A DNA stretch of 64,000 nt from Polaromonas sp. A23 (GTDB taxonomy: Bacteria > Pseudomonadota > Gammaproteobacteria > Burkholderiales > Burkholderiaceae_C). Below the pieces are notes generated by a model, which was given only the letters and a program-made list of their open reading frames with translations, was not told the DNA's origin and searched no databases. The position numbers and the translations under genes were made by a program. Below, in pieces: positions 53,726 to 61,043 of this stretch (position 1 is its first letter; every line of letters starts with the position of its first letter). The stretch lies in NCBI RefSeq assembly GCF_002001015.1, contig NZ_MUNO01000002.1:1-64000 (forward strand). The letters run 5' to 3'.

Positions 53726-53862
53726 GACGTCATTTCCAGATTGATTCGGTAGTGCAAGTGCAAAGGACATGCCAAACGATCCCGTGGCAGAGGGCGCGCG
53801 AGCAGGCCTGCCCATCCAGTCGGTGACGGCGCAGGGAGCGGGATGGCAGTTGCAAATAAGGG

Positions 53863-53899
53863 AAAAAACATGATGCCCTCTCCTGTCAAACAGGGGATC
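53863..53899 (-). terminator. leader terminator (attenuator) of the nirB operon
   Basis: On the minus strand GATCCCCTGT-TTG-ACAGG and then AGAGGGCATC form a bulged hairpin (53872-53899), followed closely by TTTTTT (53868-53863). It lies between the P2 hairpin and the nirB ATG, where an ANTAR-controlled terminator is expected. Confidence 0.7.
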
Positions 53900-53929
53900 C
53901 GGTGGTGAGTCCGGTATGAGGCACTTCGA

Positions 53930-53949
53930 TACGCACGTCGTTATGCGTA
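53930..53949 (-). promoter_or_regulatory. ANTAR-responsive hairpin P2
   Basis: The transcript reads TACGCAT-AACGAC-GTGCGTA: a seven-pair stem (last pair U-G) closing a six-nucleotide loop with A at position 1 and G at position 4, the features recognised by ANTAR domains. It pairs with P1 upstream and precedes the attenuator. Confidence 0.75.
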
Positions 53950-53975
53950 AAACCCGCTGTGCTTTTGCTAAGGTT

Positions 53976-53993
53976 GGACGCTTCGTTACGCCC
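53976..53993 (-). promoter_or_regulatory. ANTAR-responsive hairpin P1
   Basis: The transcript reads GGGCGT-AACGAA-GCGTCC: six pairs including two G-U, and a hexaloop again with A1 and G4 and nearly the same loop sequence as P2. It begins at about the predicted first transcribed nucleotide. The linker to P2 is 26 nt. Confidence 0.75.
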
Positions 53994-54004
53994 GATGAAA
54001 GCGA

Positions 54005-54021
54005 TGCAAAACTTGTGCCAT
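54005..54021 (-). promoter_or_regulatory. sigma-54 promoter of the nirB operon
   Basis: Minus strand ATGGCACAAGTTTTGCA: consensus TGGCAC and TTGCA, with exactly 10 bp between GG and GC. Position -12 is 54006, so transcription should start near 53994, directly at hairpin P1. I found no clear NtrC dyad upstream. Confidence 0.8.
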
Positions 54022-54117
54022 GTCTCTTGGGTGCGCGCAGTTGGCGCTAACATGGGAAGTTAGGTGGTGTGCGATTTGCGTGCTCCACAGTCAGTCATCT
54101 CTCAAATCCTGATTTTT

Positions 54118-55401
54118 ATGACCTCCGCATTGGTAAGTTTGAATGGTCCCGTGGGCTCGCATCCCCTGGTCGCCGACCTGGAGGCCGTCGGTATTGAGGT
54201 CCTCGCCTGCGTCAACGAATGCTCTAAATTGGTGCGTGACGTGTTGCGCAGTTCACCCGATGTGGTCATTTGCGATGCATCCCTTCCTGGGGATGACTTG
54301 TTCAAGGCCTTGCAGATCATTGGCGACACAGCGCCGCGTCCCGTGATCGTCTTTACCTCTGACGGCGACGCGGGGAAAATAACGCGCGCCACGGAGGTGG
54401 GTGTGCATGCCTATGTGATCAATGGTTATGCCCAGCAGCGCCTGCGATCGCTCATCCATCTGGCCCAGGCGCGGTTTGATCGCGAGCAGGCCTTGCGTGC
54501 TGAAATGCGCGACGTCTCCAGCCGCCTGGAAGAGCGCAAGGTGGTTGACCGCGCCAAGGGCATTTTGATGCGCGCCCGTGAGATGTCGGACGACGATGCC
54601 TTCAAGATGCTGCGTACCGCCTCCATGCACAGCAACCAGCGCCTGGGCCAGGTGTCGCAGCACATCATTCATTCGGCGCGTTTTGCGGAGGATGTGAACC
54701 GATCGGGCCAATTGCGCATGTTGTCCCAGCGCTTGGTCAAGCTGGCGCTGTTGCAACTGGCCGGCGTTCAGCTCGCGCAAGTGCAGGAGCAGCTGAAAGA
54801 CTCGATCACGCGCATCGACGCCAACCTGGCAGCCCTGGGAAAAAGCCTCTCCCAGCCCACCTTTGGCGACCTGCTGGAGCAGGTACAGGGCACCTGGTCA
54901 CAGCTCAAGCCGCTGCTGCAGGGTGCGCCCGCAGCCGGCCACATGGTGCAGCTGGACGCGCTGGCAGGGCAACTGCTGCAGGAGGCCGAGCGCCTGACCG
55001 GCAGTCTGGAAAATGCGGGGGCCATGCCGCCCCTGCAGGTGCTCAACCTCGCGGGGCGCCAGCGCATGCTGAGCCAGCGTTTTGCCAAGTACGCGCTGGT
55101 CGGCATGCTGGGCATGCGGGCCGGCATTGCGCCGGACGCGCAGGGCCTGGACGAAGCCCGGGCCGCTTTTGAAGAGGCGCTGGCTTACCTGAACACTATT
55201 CCGCTGACCAGCAAGGAAATTCGCGCCTTGCTGGAGTCTGCCGCCGTGAGCTGGTCGCAGATGCTCGCCGGGAGCGCCCCTGCGGGCCGCGTCGGGCTGG
55301 CCGATCTGGACCGCGTGGCCACGGCCAGCGAGGATTTGCTTGATGTTTTCGACAAACTTTCCGTGCATTACGGGCGCAGCATGCAAATGCTGGTGGGCTG
55401 A
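54118..55401 (+). CDS. NasT-like receiver-ANTAR antiterminator fused to PilJ-type motifs
   Basis: A 427-residue cytoplasmic protein. Residues 1-125 are a receiver-like domain (VVICDASLPGDDL as the phospho-Asp region). Residues about 134-195 are an ANTAR RNA-binding domain, with RLEERKVVDRAKGILMRARE and DDDAFKMLRTASMHSNQRL. The remaining half has two P-box-like motifs, SGQLRMLSQRLVK near residue 195 and AGRQRMLSQRFAK near 312, as in PilJ domains. Usual NasT proteins end after ANTAR (about 200 residues) and need the sensor NasS; none is visible here. It is divergent from the nirB operon, whose leader has ANTAR hairpins. ATG 54118 (MTSALVSLNG) was chosen. Confidence 0.85.
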   Translation: MTSALVSLNGPVGSHPLVADLEAVGIEVLACVNECSKLVRDVLRSSPDVVICDASLPGDDLFKALQIIGDTAPRPVIVFTSDGDAGKITRATEVGVHAYVINGYAQQRLRSLIHLAQARFDREQALRAEMRDVSSRLEERKVVDRAKGILMRAREMSDDDAFKMLRTASMHSNQRLGQVSQHIIHSARFAEDVNRSGQLRMLSQRLVKLALLQLAGVQLAQVQEQLKDSITRIDANLAALGKSLSQPTFGDLLEQVQGTWSQLKPLLQGAPAAGHMVQLDALAGQLLQEAERLTGSLENAGAMPPLQVLNLAGRQRMLSQRFAKYALVGMLGMRAGIAPDAQGLDEARAAFEEALAYLNTIPLTSKEIRALLESAAVSWSQMLAGSAPAGRVGLADLDRVATASEDLLDVFDKLSVHYGRSMQMLVG

Positions 55402-55406
55402 TGGCT

Positions 55407-55571
55407 AGGAGGCTGCGCGGCAGAAGGAGCGTCGGCTGCAAAGCGGCCGCGACGGCCCATTTTTCACCGGATTTTTGCCCCATAGCTACGGCTATGGCGC
55501 TGCAAACCCGGCAAAAACTGTGCTCGCCGGGGCCACTTTTCGCTTCGACGCCTTCTGCCGCGCAGCCTCCT
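55407..55571. repeat. 165-bp structured inverted-repeat element (MITE-like)
   Basis: The ends AGGAGGCTGCGCGGCAGAAG G and its inverse CCTTCTGCCGCGCAGCCTCCT are a perfect 21-bp inverted repeat that extends 5 bp further past a 2-nt bulge. Inside is a second stem, CCATAGC-TACG-GCTATGG (near 55480-55497), flanked by TTTTTGCC and GGCAAAAA. No coding frame fits. It lies between the NasT-like gene and the PP2C-kinase gene, and could be a mobile non-autonomous element or a terminator block. Confidence 0.7.
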
Positions 55572-55638
55572 GGCCTGCCCAACCCCTGTTTTGCTGCAGC
55601 GCACCAAATTTGGGCGCAAAACTTGCTTGCTTTGGTGC

Positions 55639-57453
55639 ATGGCATTTGACATAGACATTGGTTTTGCAACGCTTGCCGGCCGCAAGGACGTCAATGAGGA
55701 CTTCTGCGCCGCCATGCTGCCAGAACCCGGGCAGGAGGGTATGGGCTCCATCGTGGCCATCGCCGACGGCGTCAGCACCGGCGGCATGGGCAAGGAGGCC
55801 GCCCAGACCACCGTGACCAGTCTGGTGCGCGACTATTACAGTACCCCGGCAACCTGGGACACCACGGTGGCGCTGGACCGCATCATTGGTGCGCAGAACG
55901 CCTGGCTGGCCGGGCTGAACCGGCGGCGCCACCCGGCCCTCGGCCTGACCACCCTGACGGCGCTGGTGCTTCGCGGCCAGTCTTATGCGCTGGCGCATGT
56001 GGGCGATACCCGTGCCTACCTGCTGCGCGAGGGGCGCATGACGCTGCTCACCACCGACCATGTGATGGATCATCCCGACCTGCGGCACCAGTTGCTGCGC
56101 TGCGTAGGTGCGGAAGACCGCCTGGTGATGGACTACACGCAGGGTGACTTGCAGGTTGGCGACGTGTTTGTGCTGCTTTCTGATGGCGTGCACAACGTGA
56201 TGTCGGACAAAAAACTCCAGGCCCTGGCCAGCGCAGATGCGCAGCCGAATACGGATGGCCAGGCGCAACGCGTCAGCCGCCAGATGGTGGATGCCGCCAT
56301 TGCAGCAGGCACACCGGACAATGCCACCGCCCTGGTCGTGCGGGTGCTCGGCCTGCTGGATGCCACCCTGGAGGACGAAAACCGCCGCGCGTTGGCCTTG
56401 CCGGTGCCCGGCAAGCTCAGGGTAGGGGACAGCCTAGACGGGCTGACCGTCACGGCTCCTGTGGCCGACAACGGCGTCAACGTGCTTTACCAGGTCAGGT
56501 GGAATGTGCCCGCAACGGATGCGGGAACAGATCCGGCGGCGCAGGCGTCCAGTGGCAGGCTGTATGCCCTGAAAACCCTGCACCCCGCGCGCGCGCATGA
56601 CCCGCAAGAGCGCGCGATGCTGGCGCACGAAGCCTGGCTGGCCAGGCGCATGGGTTCATCCCGAGTGGCGGGCCATCTGGTGCATCTGCATGACCGGTTG
56701 CCCGGTGGTGGTGAGCCGGGCGCGTTTTACCTGCTGTATGACTGGCATGCGGGTGAAACGCTGCAGCAGATGCTGGACCGCAAACACCGCTTCAGCCTGC
56801 CTCAGGTGCTGGCGCTGGCGGCGCAGGCGGTGACGGCGCTGGGCTTGCTGCATCGGCAACATGTAATCCATCGCGACATCAAGCCCGCCAACCTGCACCA
56901 GGGTGAAGACGGCGTGCTGCGCGTGCTCGACCTGGGGGTGGCGCTGACAGGGCGCGAACCCGAGGCCATGCGCAAGCTGCACGCGGGCACGCCCAGCTAC
57001 ATCAATCCCGAGCAATGGGGCTTCAGCGCCCGGGCGGCGGCGGCGGGCAAGGACGGCCCGGAAGAATTGCCTGATGCGCAGAGCGACCTGTTTGCGTTGG
57101 GTGTCACTCTGTATCAGTTGCTGACCGGCAAGCTCCCCTACGGCGAGGTGCTGCCCTACCAGGCAGGGCGTTATTACCGCGACCCCACGCCGCCCAGCCG
57201 CCATAACCCTGAAGTGCCGATCTGGCTGGACCACGTGGTGCTCAAGGCTGTGTCGCGCGACAAGCGTCAGCGCTTTGAAACGGCGGAGGAGTTTTCGCTG
57301 GCCATCGAACGCGGCGCTTCGCGGTCTCTGAGCGCACTTCCGGCGACGCCCTTGATTCAGCGTGATCCGGTGGCCCTGTGGAAGATTGCGCTGGCGCTGT
57401 CGATGCTGTTCAACGGCCTGCTGGTGTACTGGCTGCTGTTTTTGCCGCGTTAG
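55639..57453 (+). CDS. bifunctional PP2C phosphatase / Ser-Thr kinase
   Basis: A 604-residue fusion. Residues about 1-245 are a PP2C phosphatase (GRKDVNEDFCA, AIADGVSTGGMGKEA, HVGDTRAYLLR, LLSDGVHNVM and DNATALVVRV). Residues about 270-575 form a Hanks-type kinase: the ATP Lys is in YALKTL, the catalytic loop is VIHRDIKPANL, and DLGVAL replaces DFG. A single C-terminal membrane helix (ALALSMLFNGLLVYWLLFL) anchors it. Such a fusion is known beside nitrate transporter and nirBD genes in other proteobacteria. ATG 55639 (MAFDIDIGFAT) was chosen. Confidence 0.9.
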   Translation: MAFDIDIGFATLAGRKDVNEDFCAAMLPEPGQEGMGSIVAIADGVSTGGMGKEAAQTTVTSLVRDYYSTPATWDTTVALDRIIGAQNAWLAGLNRRRHPALGLTTLTALVLRGQSYALAHVGDTRAYLLREGRMTLLTTDHVMDHPDLRHQLLRCVGAEDRLVMDYTQGDLQVGDVFVLLSDGVHNVMSDKKLQALASADAQPNTDGQAQRVSRQMVDAAIAAGTPDNATALVVRVLGLLDATLEDENRRALALPVPGKLRVGDSLDGLTVTAPVADNGVNVLYQVRWNVPATDAGTDPAAQASSGRLYALKTLHPARAHDPQERAMLAHEAWLARRMGSSRVAGHLVHLHDRLPGGGEPGAFYLLYDWHAGETLQQMLDRKHRFSLPQVLALAAQAVTALGLLHRQHVIHRDIKPANLHQGEDGVLRVLDLGVALTGREPEAMRKLHAGTPSYINPEQWGFSARAAAAGKDGPEELPDAQSDLFALGVTLYQLLTGKLPYGEVLPYQAGRYYRDPTPPSRHNPEVPIWLDHVVLKAVSRDKRQRFETAEEFSLAIERGASRSLSALPATPLIQRDPVALWKIALALSMLFNGLLVYWLLFLPR

Positions 57454-57503
57454 CCCCCGCGCGCACGGTTTTTGCCTGTTGGCTGTGGTTTACGTATCTT
57501 TTT

Positions 57504-57552
57504 GGCCTCTAGCCCTTATTTGGCGGGTGCGAGTAGCTATAAATTTAATAGC
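57504..57552 (-). repeat. 50-bp dispersed repeat, intergenic copy nearest the consensus
   Basis: On the minus strand GCTATTAAATTTATAGCTAC, TCGCACCCGCCAAATAAGGG and CTAGAGGCC. The first part is a stem (GCTAT/ATAGC) and the second a weaker one (GCACCC/AGGGC). It fills most of the 108-bp gap between the kinase and the receiver-cyclase gene, which converge. Confidence 0.75.
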
Positions 57553-57561
57553 ACCATAACG

Positions 57562-58677
57562 CTATAGCGACAGGCCCAGGAGCTCGGCTGCATCCATGGC
57601 GCTTGTGCGGCCCGGCAGCGAAAAGCGCTTGCGGCGCCCGGTTTGCACCGCGCTTGCCACTTCACGCTGTAGCGCGGCACTGGCGGCAATTTTCCAGCCG
57701 GCCGCGTGCGCCTGTTTTTGCAGCAGCAAACAGGCGCTGACCGTGTCGCCGACGGGCAGGAGCTGGGATTTTCCGCGCAGCGGGTCATCCAGCTTGGCCA
57801 GCGTGACGGCGCCGCTGTGCAAGGCCACGCAGACCTCAAAACGCGGCAGCGTGCGGCCGGAAAAGTGGTTGACCAGGTAGCCCTGCACCCGGTGCGCCGA
57901 ATCGACCAGCCCCAAGGCCGCCCTGGCGGCCCGCAGTCCGCTGTTCACGGTATCGGTGTCGGCGCTGTCGACGAACACGGCCAGCAAACCCTCGCCGACA
58001 AACTGCATGTGGTGAGCGCCAAAGAGGTAGACCGTGTCGCCGGCGTTGTTGTAGAACTGGTGTACGACCTCGCTCAGCTCCGAGCTGGTGAGTTTTTCCG
58101 CAAGCGCCGCAAAGTTGACCACGTCCACAAACAGCACCGTGGCATTGGAGAACTTGCGGTCTTCCACCACCGAGTCGGCCGTTGGCCATTTTTCGCCCAA
58201 TTCCGCCAACAGCCTTTGCTCATACAGGCGGATCAGCTGCTTTTTCTGGCTGCTCAGGGCCGTGGCAATGGCCGCGCCCGTGGCTTGAGCCTGCGCCGAC
58301 TGCCGCATCAGCTGCTTGTTGAGCTGGGCGGCCGTGGCTTCGCGTAACTCGTCAAAGACGATGGGTTTGGTCAGGTAGTCATCGGCGCCGCTGGTCATGC
58401 CGCTGCGCACATGTTCGCGCTCCTGCAGCGAGGTCAGCAGGATGATCGGTGTGGCCTGAACGGCTGGGTCGGCGCGCAGCGCCTGCATCATGGCGAAGCC
58501 GTCCATCTCTGGCATGTTGACATCGCTGACCACCAGGTCGGGCCGGTGCTCGCGCACCATTGCCAGCCCGGCGGCGCCGTTGTCCGCCTCCACGACCTCA
58601 TAGCCTTCGAAGCGCAGCGCTGCGGCGATCAGTTCCCGGATTGTCTCGTCGTCATCGATCACTGCTATCAAAGCCAT
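57562..58677 (-). CDS. response regulator with class III adenylate/guanylate cyclase domain
   Basis: A 371-residue protein: a receiver domain (residues 1-120; AVIDDDETIRE, VVSDVNMPEMDG with the phospho-Asp, and DDYLTKP with the Lys) and a class III cyclase domain (about 170-350). The cyclase metal Asp is in VLFVDVVNF, but the second metal site reads MQFVGEGLLAVF, Glu in place of Asp, and the substrate-selecting Lys position is not conserved. It may be weak or inactive. ATG 58677 (MALIAVIDD) was chosen. Partner kinases may be those at 61565 or elsewhere. Confidence 0.82.
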   Translation of the reverse strand: MALIAVIDDDETIRELIAAALRFEGYEVVEADNGAAGLAMVREHRPDLVVSDVNMPEMDGFAMMQALRADPAVQATPIILLTSLQEREHVRSGMTSGADDYLTKPIVFDELREATAAQLNKQLMRQSAQAQATGAAIATALSSQKKQLIRLYEQRLLAELGEKWPTADSVVEDRKFSNATVLFVDVVNFAALAEKLTSSELSEVVHQFYNNAGDTVYLFGAHHMQFVGEGLLAVFVDSADTDTVNSGLRAARAALGLVDSAHRVQGYLVNHFSGRTLPRFEVCVALHSGAVTLAKLDDPLRGKSQLLPVGDTVSACLLLQKQAHAAGWKIAASAALQREVASAVQTGRRKRFSLPGRTSAMDAAELLGLSL

Positions 58678-59204
58678 TTTTTTCCATCCCATAGAGCAGC
58701 TGCAGGCCTGAAGCTTACCAGCGCGGATAGCTTTCGCGGCATTTGCACGCAGCTGGCTGCCGTGGGATGCCTTCATCCTGAACGGCTTTCAGCCAATTGC
58801 TGACAGTTTGGTTGGTGGCGGCACCCGTGTCGAGGTAAAAACACCCCGGAAGATGCGGCAAAAGTACTAAAGGCGATTTTTCACGAGGCGGTGAAAATCG
58901 TGTGCTGCGTGGCGCCCACCCTTTTAGCTTCGCAGAAAGTGTGGGCAAAAGCGCTAGGCGCTTTTATCGCTTCGCTCATCAAGCGCTACGCGCTCTCCCC
59001 CCCTTTTTGCTTCGCAGAAAAGTCGGCCCGGCGCTGCGCGCCTCCTCGGCTACGCCGATCACGCACTGCGTGCGCGGCCGCCTTTTAGTTTCGGCTCGCT
59101 ACGCTTAACTTTGCCGAAGCAAAGTTAGTCTGCACTGGAAAGGTGGGAAAAAGCGCATTGCGCTTTTATCGCTTCGCTCCTAGGCGCTACGCGCCCTCCC
59201 ACCT
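58678..59204. repeat. repeat-filled spacer running into the 3' end of the nitrate transporter gene
   Basis: About 500 bp with no gene. The 20-mer GCGCTTTTATCGCTTCGCTC occurs exactly twice (58958-58977 and 59160-59179), each followed after 5 or 4 bp by GCGCTACGCGC (58983-58993; 59184-59194). CTTCGCAGAAA also recurs near 58928 and 59010. A hairpin CGATTTTTCAC..GTGAAAATCG is at 58875-58901. The second unit extends about 25 bp into the narK-like coding sequence. Confidence 0.75.
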
Positions 59205-60391
59205 TTCTCAGCCCAGGTGCGGGTCCAGCGGATTTGCATGACGCGCAGCATGACAAGCATCACCAGGGCCAGCACAGCGAAAGCGACGAAGCCCCAGAGG
59301 TAGGTGCCGGCATATTGTTTGGACAGGCCCATGGCGTTGGGCAAAAAGCCACCGCCCAGAGCGCCGATCTCGCCGATCATGGAGCCGGCCACGGCGGTGG
59401 CCAATGGCCAGCGCAGCGGCACGAGCTGGAACAGCGCGCCGTTCCCTGCACCCAGAGCGGCAAAGCACAGCATGAACAACAGTGTGGTCACCGTGAGCGA
59501 GGCGCCGGCCAGGCCGCACAGCACCAGCGTGACGGCTACCACGACGAGCACGCCGCTCAGAGTGTTGATACCGCCAATGCGATCGGAGATGTAGCCGCCA
59601 ACTACCCGTATGGCCGATCCCATCAGCGCGGCCAGCATGGTGAGTTGGCCGGCCTGTACCTTGGTCACGCCGAACTGGTCATGGAAGTAGGTGGGAAGAA
59701 AACTCGCCAGGCCGATGAATCCGCCAAAAGTGATGACGTAGATCAGGCTGAAAGCCCAGCCGTCTTTTTCGAACAGGCAGGCGATGTGCTCGCGAAAGGT
59801 CTGGTGCTCGATGTCCGGCGGCTCCTTGGCGAAAACCACCATCACGACCATCGGAATCAGCATGAAGAAGGCTGCCAGACCATACACCGCTTGCCAGCCG
59901 TAGACCATGGCCAGCGGCGGCGCAAACAGCACGGCCAGCACGGTGCCGGAGTTGCCTGCACCAGCGATGCCCATCGCCAGGCCTTTGTATTTGGGCGGGT
60001 ACCAGCCCGAGCCCAGCGACAGCGCCACGCCGAAGCTGGCGCCGGCGATGCCCAGCAGCACGCCCATGGCCAGCACGTGATCGTAGGAGCTGATGAAAAA
60101 ATAGCCAAAGGCCAAGGCCATGACAATCATGCCCATTTCAACCAGCGCAGCGTTTTTGCGTCCTATGTATTGCGCCAGAACGCCCAGCGGAAAGCGCATG
60201 AGGGCCCCCGCCAGAATGGGCACCGAAATCATGAAGCCCTTCTGCGCAGCCGTCAGTTGATAAGCCTCGCTGATGAACGGCGCCATGGCCCCGTTCAACA
60301 CCCAGACGGCGAAGCAGAAGTCGAAGTACAGGAAGGCAGCGAACAAGGTCGGTGCGTGGCCTGATTTGAGAAAGGTGCGGAATCCCGCCAT
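59180..60391 (-). CDS. MFS nitrate/nitrite transporter (NarK/NasA family)
   Basis: A 403-residue protein with 12 hydrophobic segments. MGIAGAGNSGTVLAVLFAPPLA and LGAGNGALFQLVPLRWP are the two nitrate-signature motifs of the NNP family. It imports nitrate for the nas operon. ATG 60391 (MAGFRTFLKSGH) is chosen over an upstream in-frame start at 60523, which would cover the promoter. The last residues AEKGGRARSA and the stop codon are encoded by a dispersed repeat unit, so the natural C terminus may have been replaced. Confidence 0.92.
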   Translation of the reverse strand: MAGFRTFLKSGHAPTLFAAFLYFDFCFAVWVLNGAMAPFISEAYQLTAAQKGFMISVPILAGALMRFPLGVLAQYIGRKNAALVEMGMIVMALAFGYFFISSYDHVLAMGVLLGIAGASFGVALSLGSGWYPPKYKGLAMGIAGAGNSGTVLAVLFAPPLAMVYGWQAVYGLAAFFMLIPMVVMVVFAKEPPDIEHQTFREHIACLFEKDGWAFSLIYVITFGGFIGLASFLPTYFHDQFGVTKVQAGQLTMLAALMGSAIRVVGGYISDRIGGINTLSGVLVVVAVTLVLCGLAGASLTVTTLLFMLCFAALGAGNGALFQLVPLRWPLATAVAGSMIGEIGALGGGFLPNAMGLSKQYAGTYLWGFVAFAVLALVMLVMLRVMQIRWTRTWAEKGGRARSA

Positions 60392-60434
60392 GGTGCAAGT
60401 CCTCAGTGAATTGAAGGGTAATTCACAAAGATTG

Positions 60435-60451
60435 TGCAAAATGCATGCCAA
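60435..60451 (-). promoter_or_regulatory. sigma-54 promoter of the nitrate transporter gene
   Basis: Minus strand TTGGCATGCATTTTGCA: 10 bp between GG (60449-60448) and GC (60437-60436). The predicted start is near 60424, about 33 nt before the ATG, too short a leader for ANTAR hairpins. Confidence 0.78.
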
Positions 60452-60500
60452 CTTGGGGCGCTCGAGGCGCACTCTTGCGGCGCAGTTCAGGCCGCAGAAG

Positions 60501-60535
60501 TGGATCTTTTTGGTGCACCGCACAAATTACGTGCG
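60501..60535. promoter_or_regulatory. tandem NtrC-like sites upstream of the nitrate transporter
   Basis: CGCAC-AAATTAC-GTGCG (60519-60535) is a perfect dyad with the GCAC-N7-GTGC core of NtrC sites. Beside it, TGGAT-CTTTTTG-GTGCA (60501-60517) fits one half. Their centres lie about 103 and 85 bp upstream of the predicted sigma-54 start, a usual enhancer distance. Confidence 0.65.
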
Positions 60536-60576
60536 GCCATCAGACTTGACGACCCGGCGGGGCCGCTTGGTTTGTC

Positions 60577-61035
60577 TCAGTGCTTGCGCTCCATGTCCAC
60601 ACACACCAGGGCGGCATAGTGGCTCCAGCGCAGGGTGATCACATAGGGCCGCGTGCGTACCCTGGCCTTGATGCCCTGTGAACCCTGCAGCTTGATGGGC
60701 ACCGAGATCTGAAGTTCTGCACCCAATGCCTTGCGTGCGTTGCCCGCCAGCGTGTTGGCAATCTCGCCCACCGCGTCCAGCAGGTTGGAGTCGCTGAGGT
60801 CGGTTTCGTGCTGCAGCAACAGGATTTCGCGCACCAGCTTGCCCGGCATGGAAACGACGACATGGCCGTTGTGGCTGCCGGTAAAGGTGACGACGCCGTT
60901 GAATTCGAAGCCTTCGATGTCACCGGTGCCCAGAAAGGCAGAAGTGATGACGGGCTCCTGCCGCGTGGTGACCTTCAGATAGTTCCTGATGGAGTCGACG
61001 AACAGCTTCAGATCAGTTTCATTGAGTGTTGCCAT
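60577..61035 (-). CDS. cheX: CheX-like chemotaxis phosphatase
   Basis: A 152-residue CheX/CheC-type protein. DAVGEIANTLAGNARKAL contains the E-x-x-N phosphatase motif that acts on phosphorylated CheY-like receivers. ATG 61035 (MATLNETDLK) was chosen because an upstream start would overlap the response regulator gene. It is 8 bp downstream of that regulator, its likely substrate. Confidence 0.85.
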   Translation of the reverse strand: MATLNETDLKLFVDSIRNYLKVTTRQEPVITSAFLGTGDIEGFEFNGVVTFTGSHNGHVVVSMPGKLVREILLLQHETDLSDSNLLDAVGEIANTLAGNARKALGAELQISVPIKLQGSQGIKARVRTRPYVITLRWSHYAALVCVDMERKH

Positions 61036-61043
61036 GGCAGCTC

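Noticed and set aside
54022..54117. NtrC site upstream of the nirB sigma-54 promoter
   Set aside because: The best candidate, TGCGC-N7-GCGCT at 54032-54048, is imperfect and only about 46 bp from the predicted start. I do not call it.
58678..59179. CRISPR array or tandem gene remnants in the repeat-filled spacer
   Set aside because: The repeats are only two imperfectly spaced units with no regular spacer length, and no cas genes are present.
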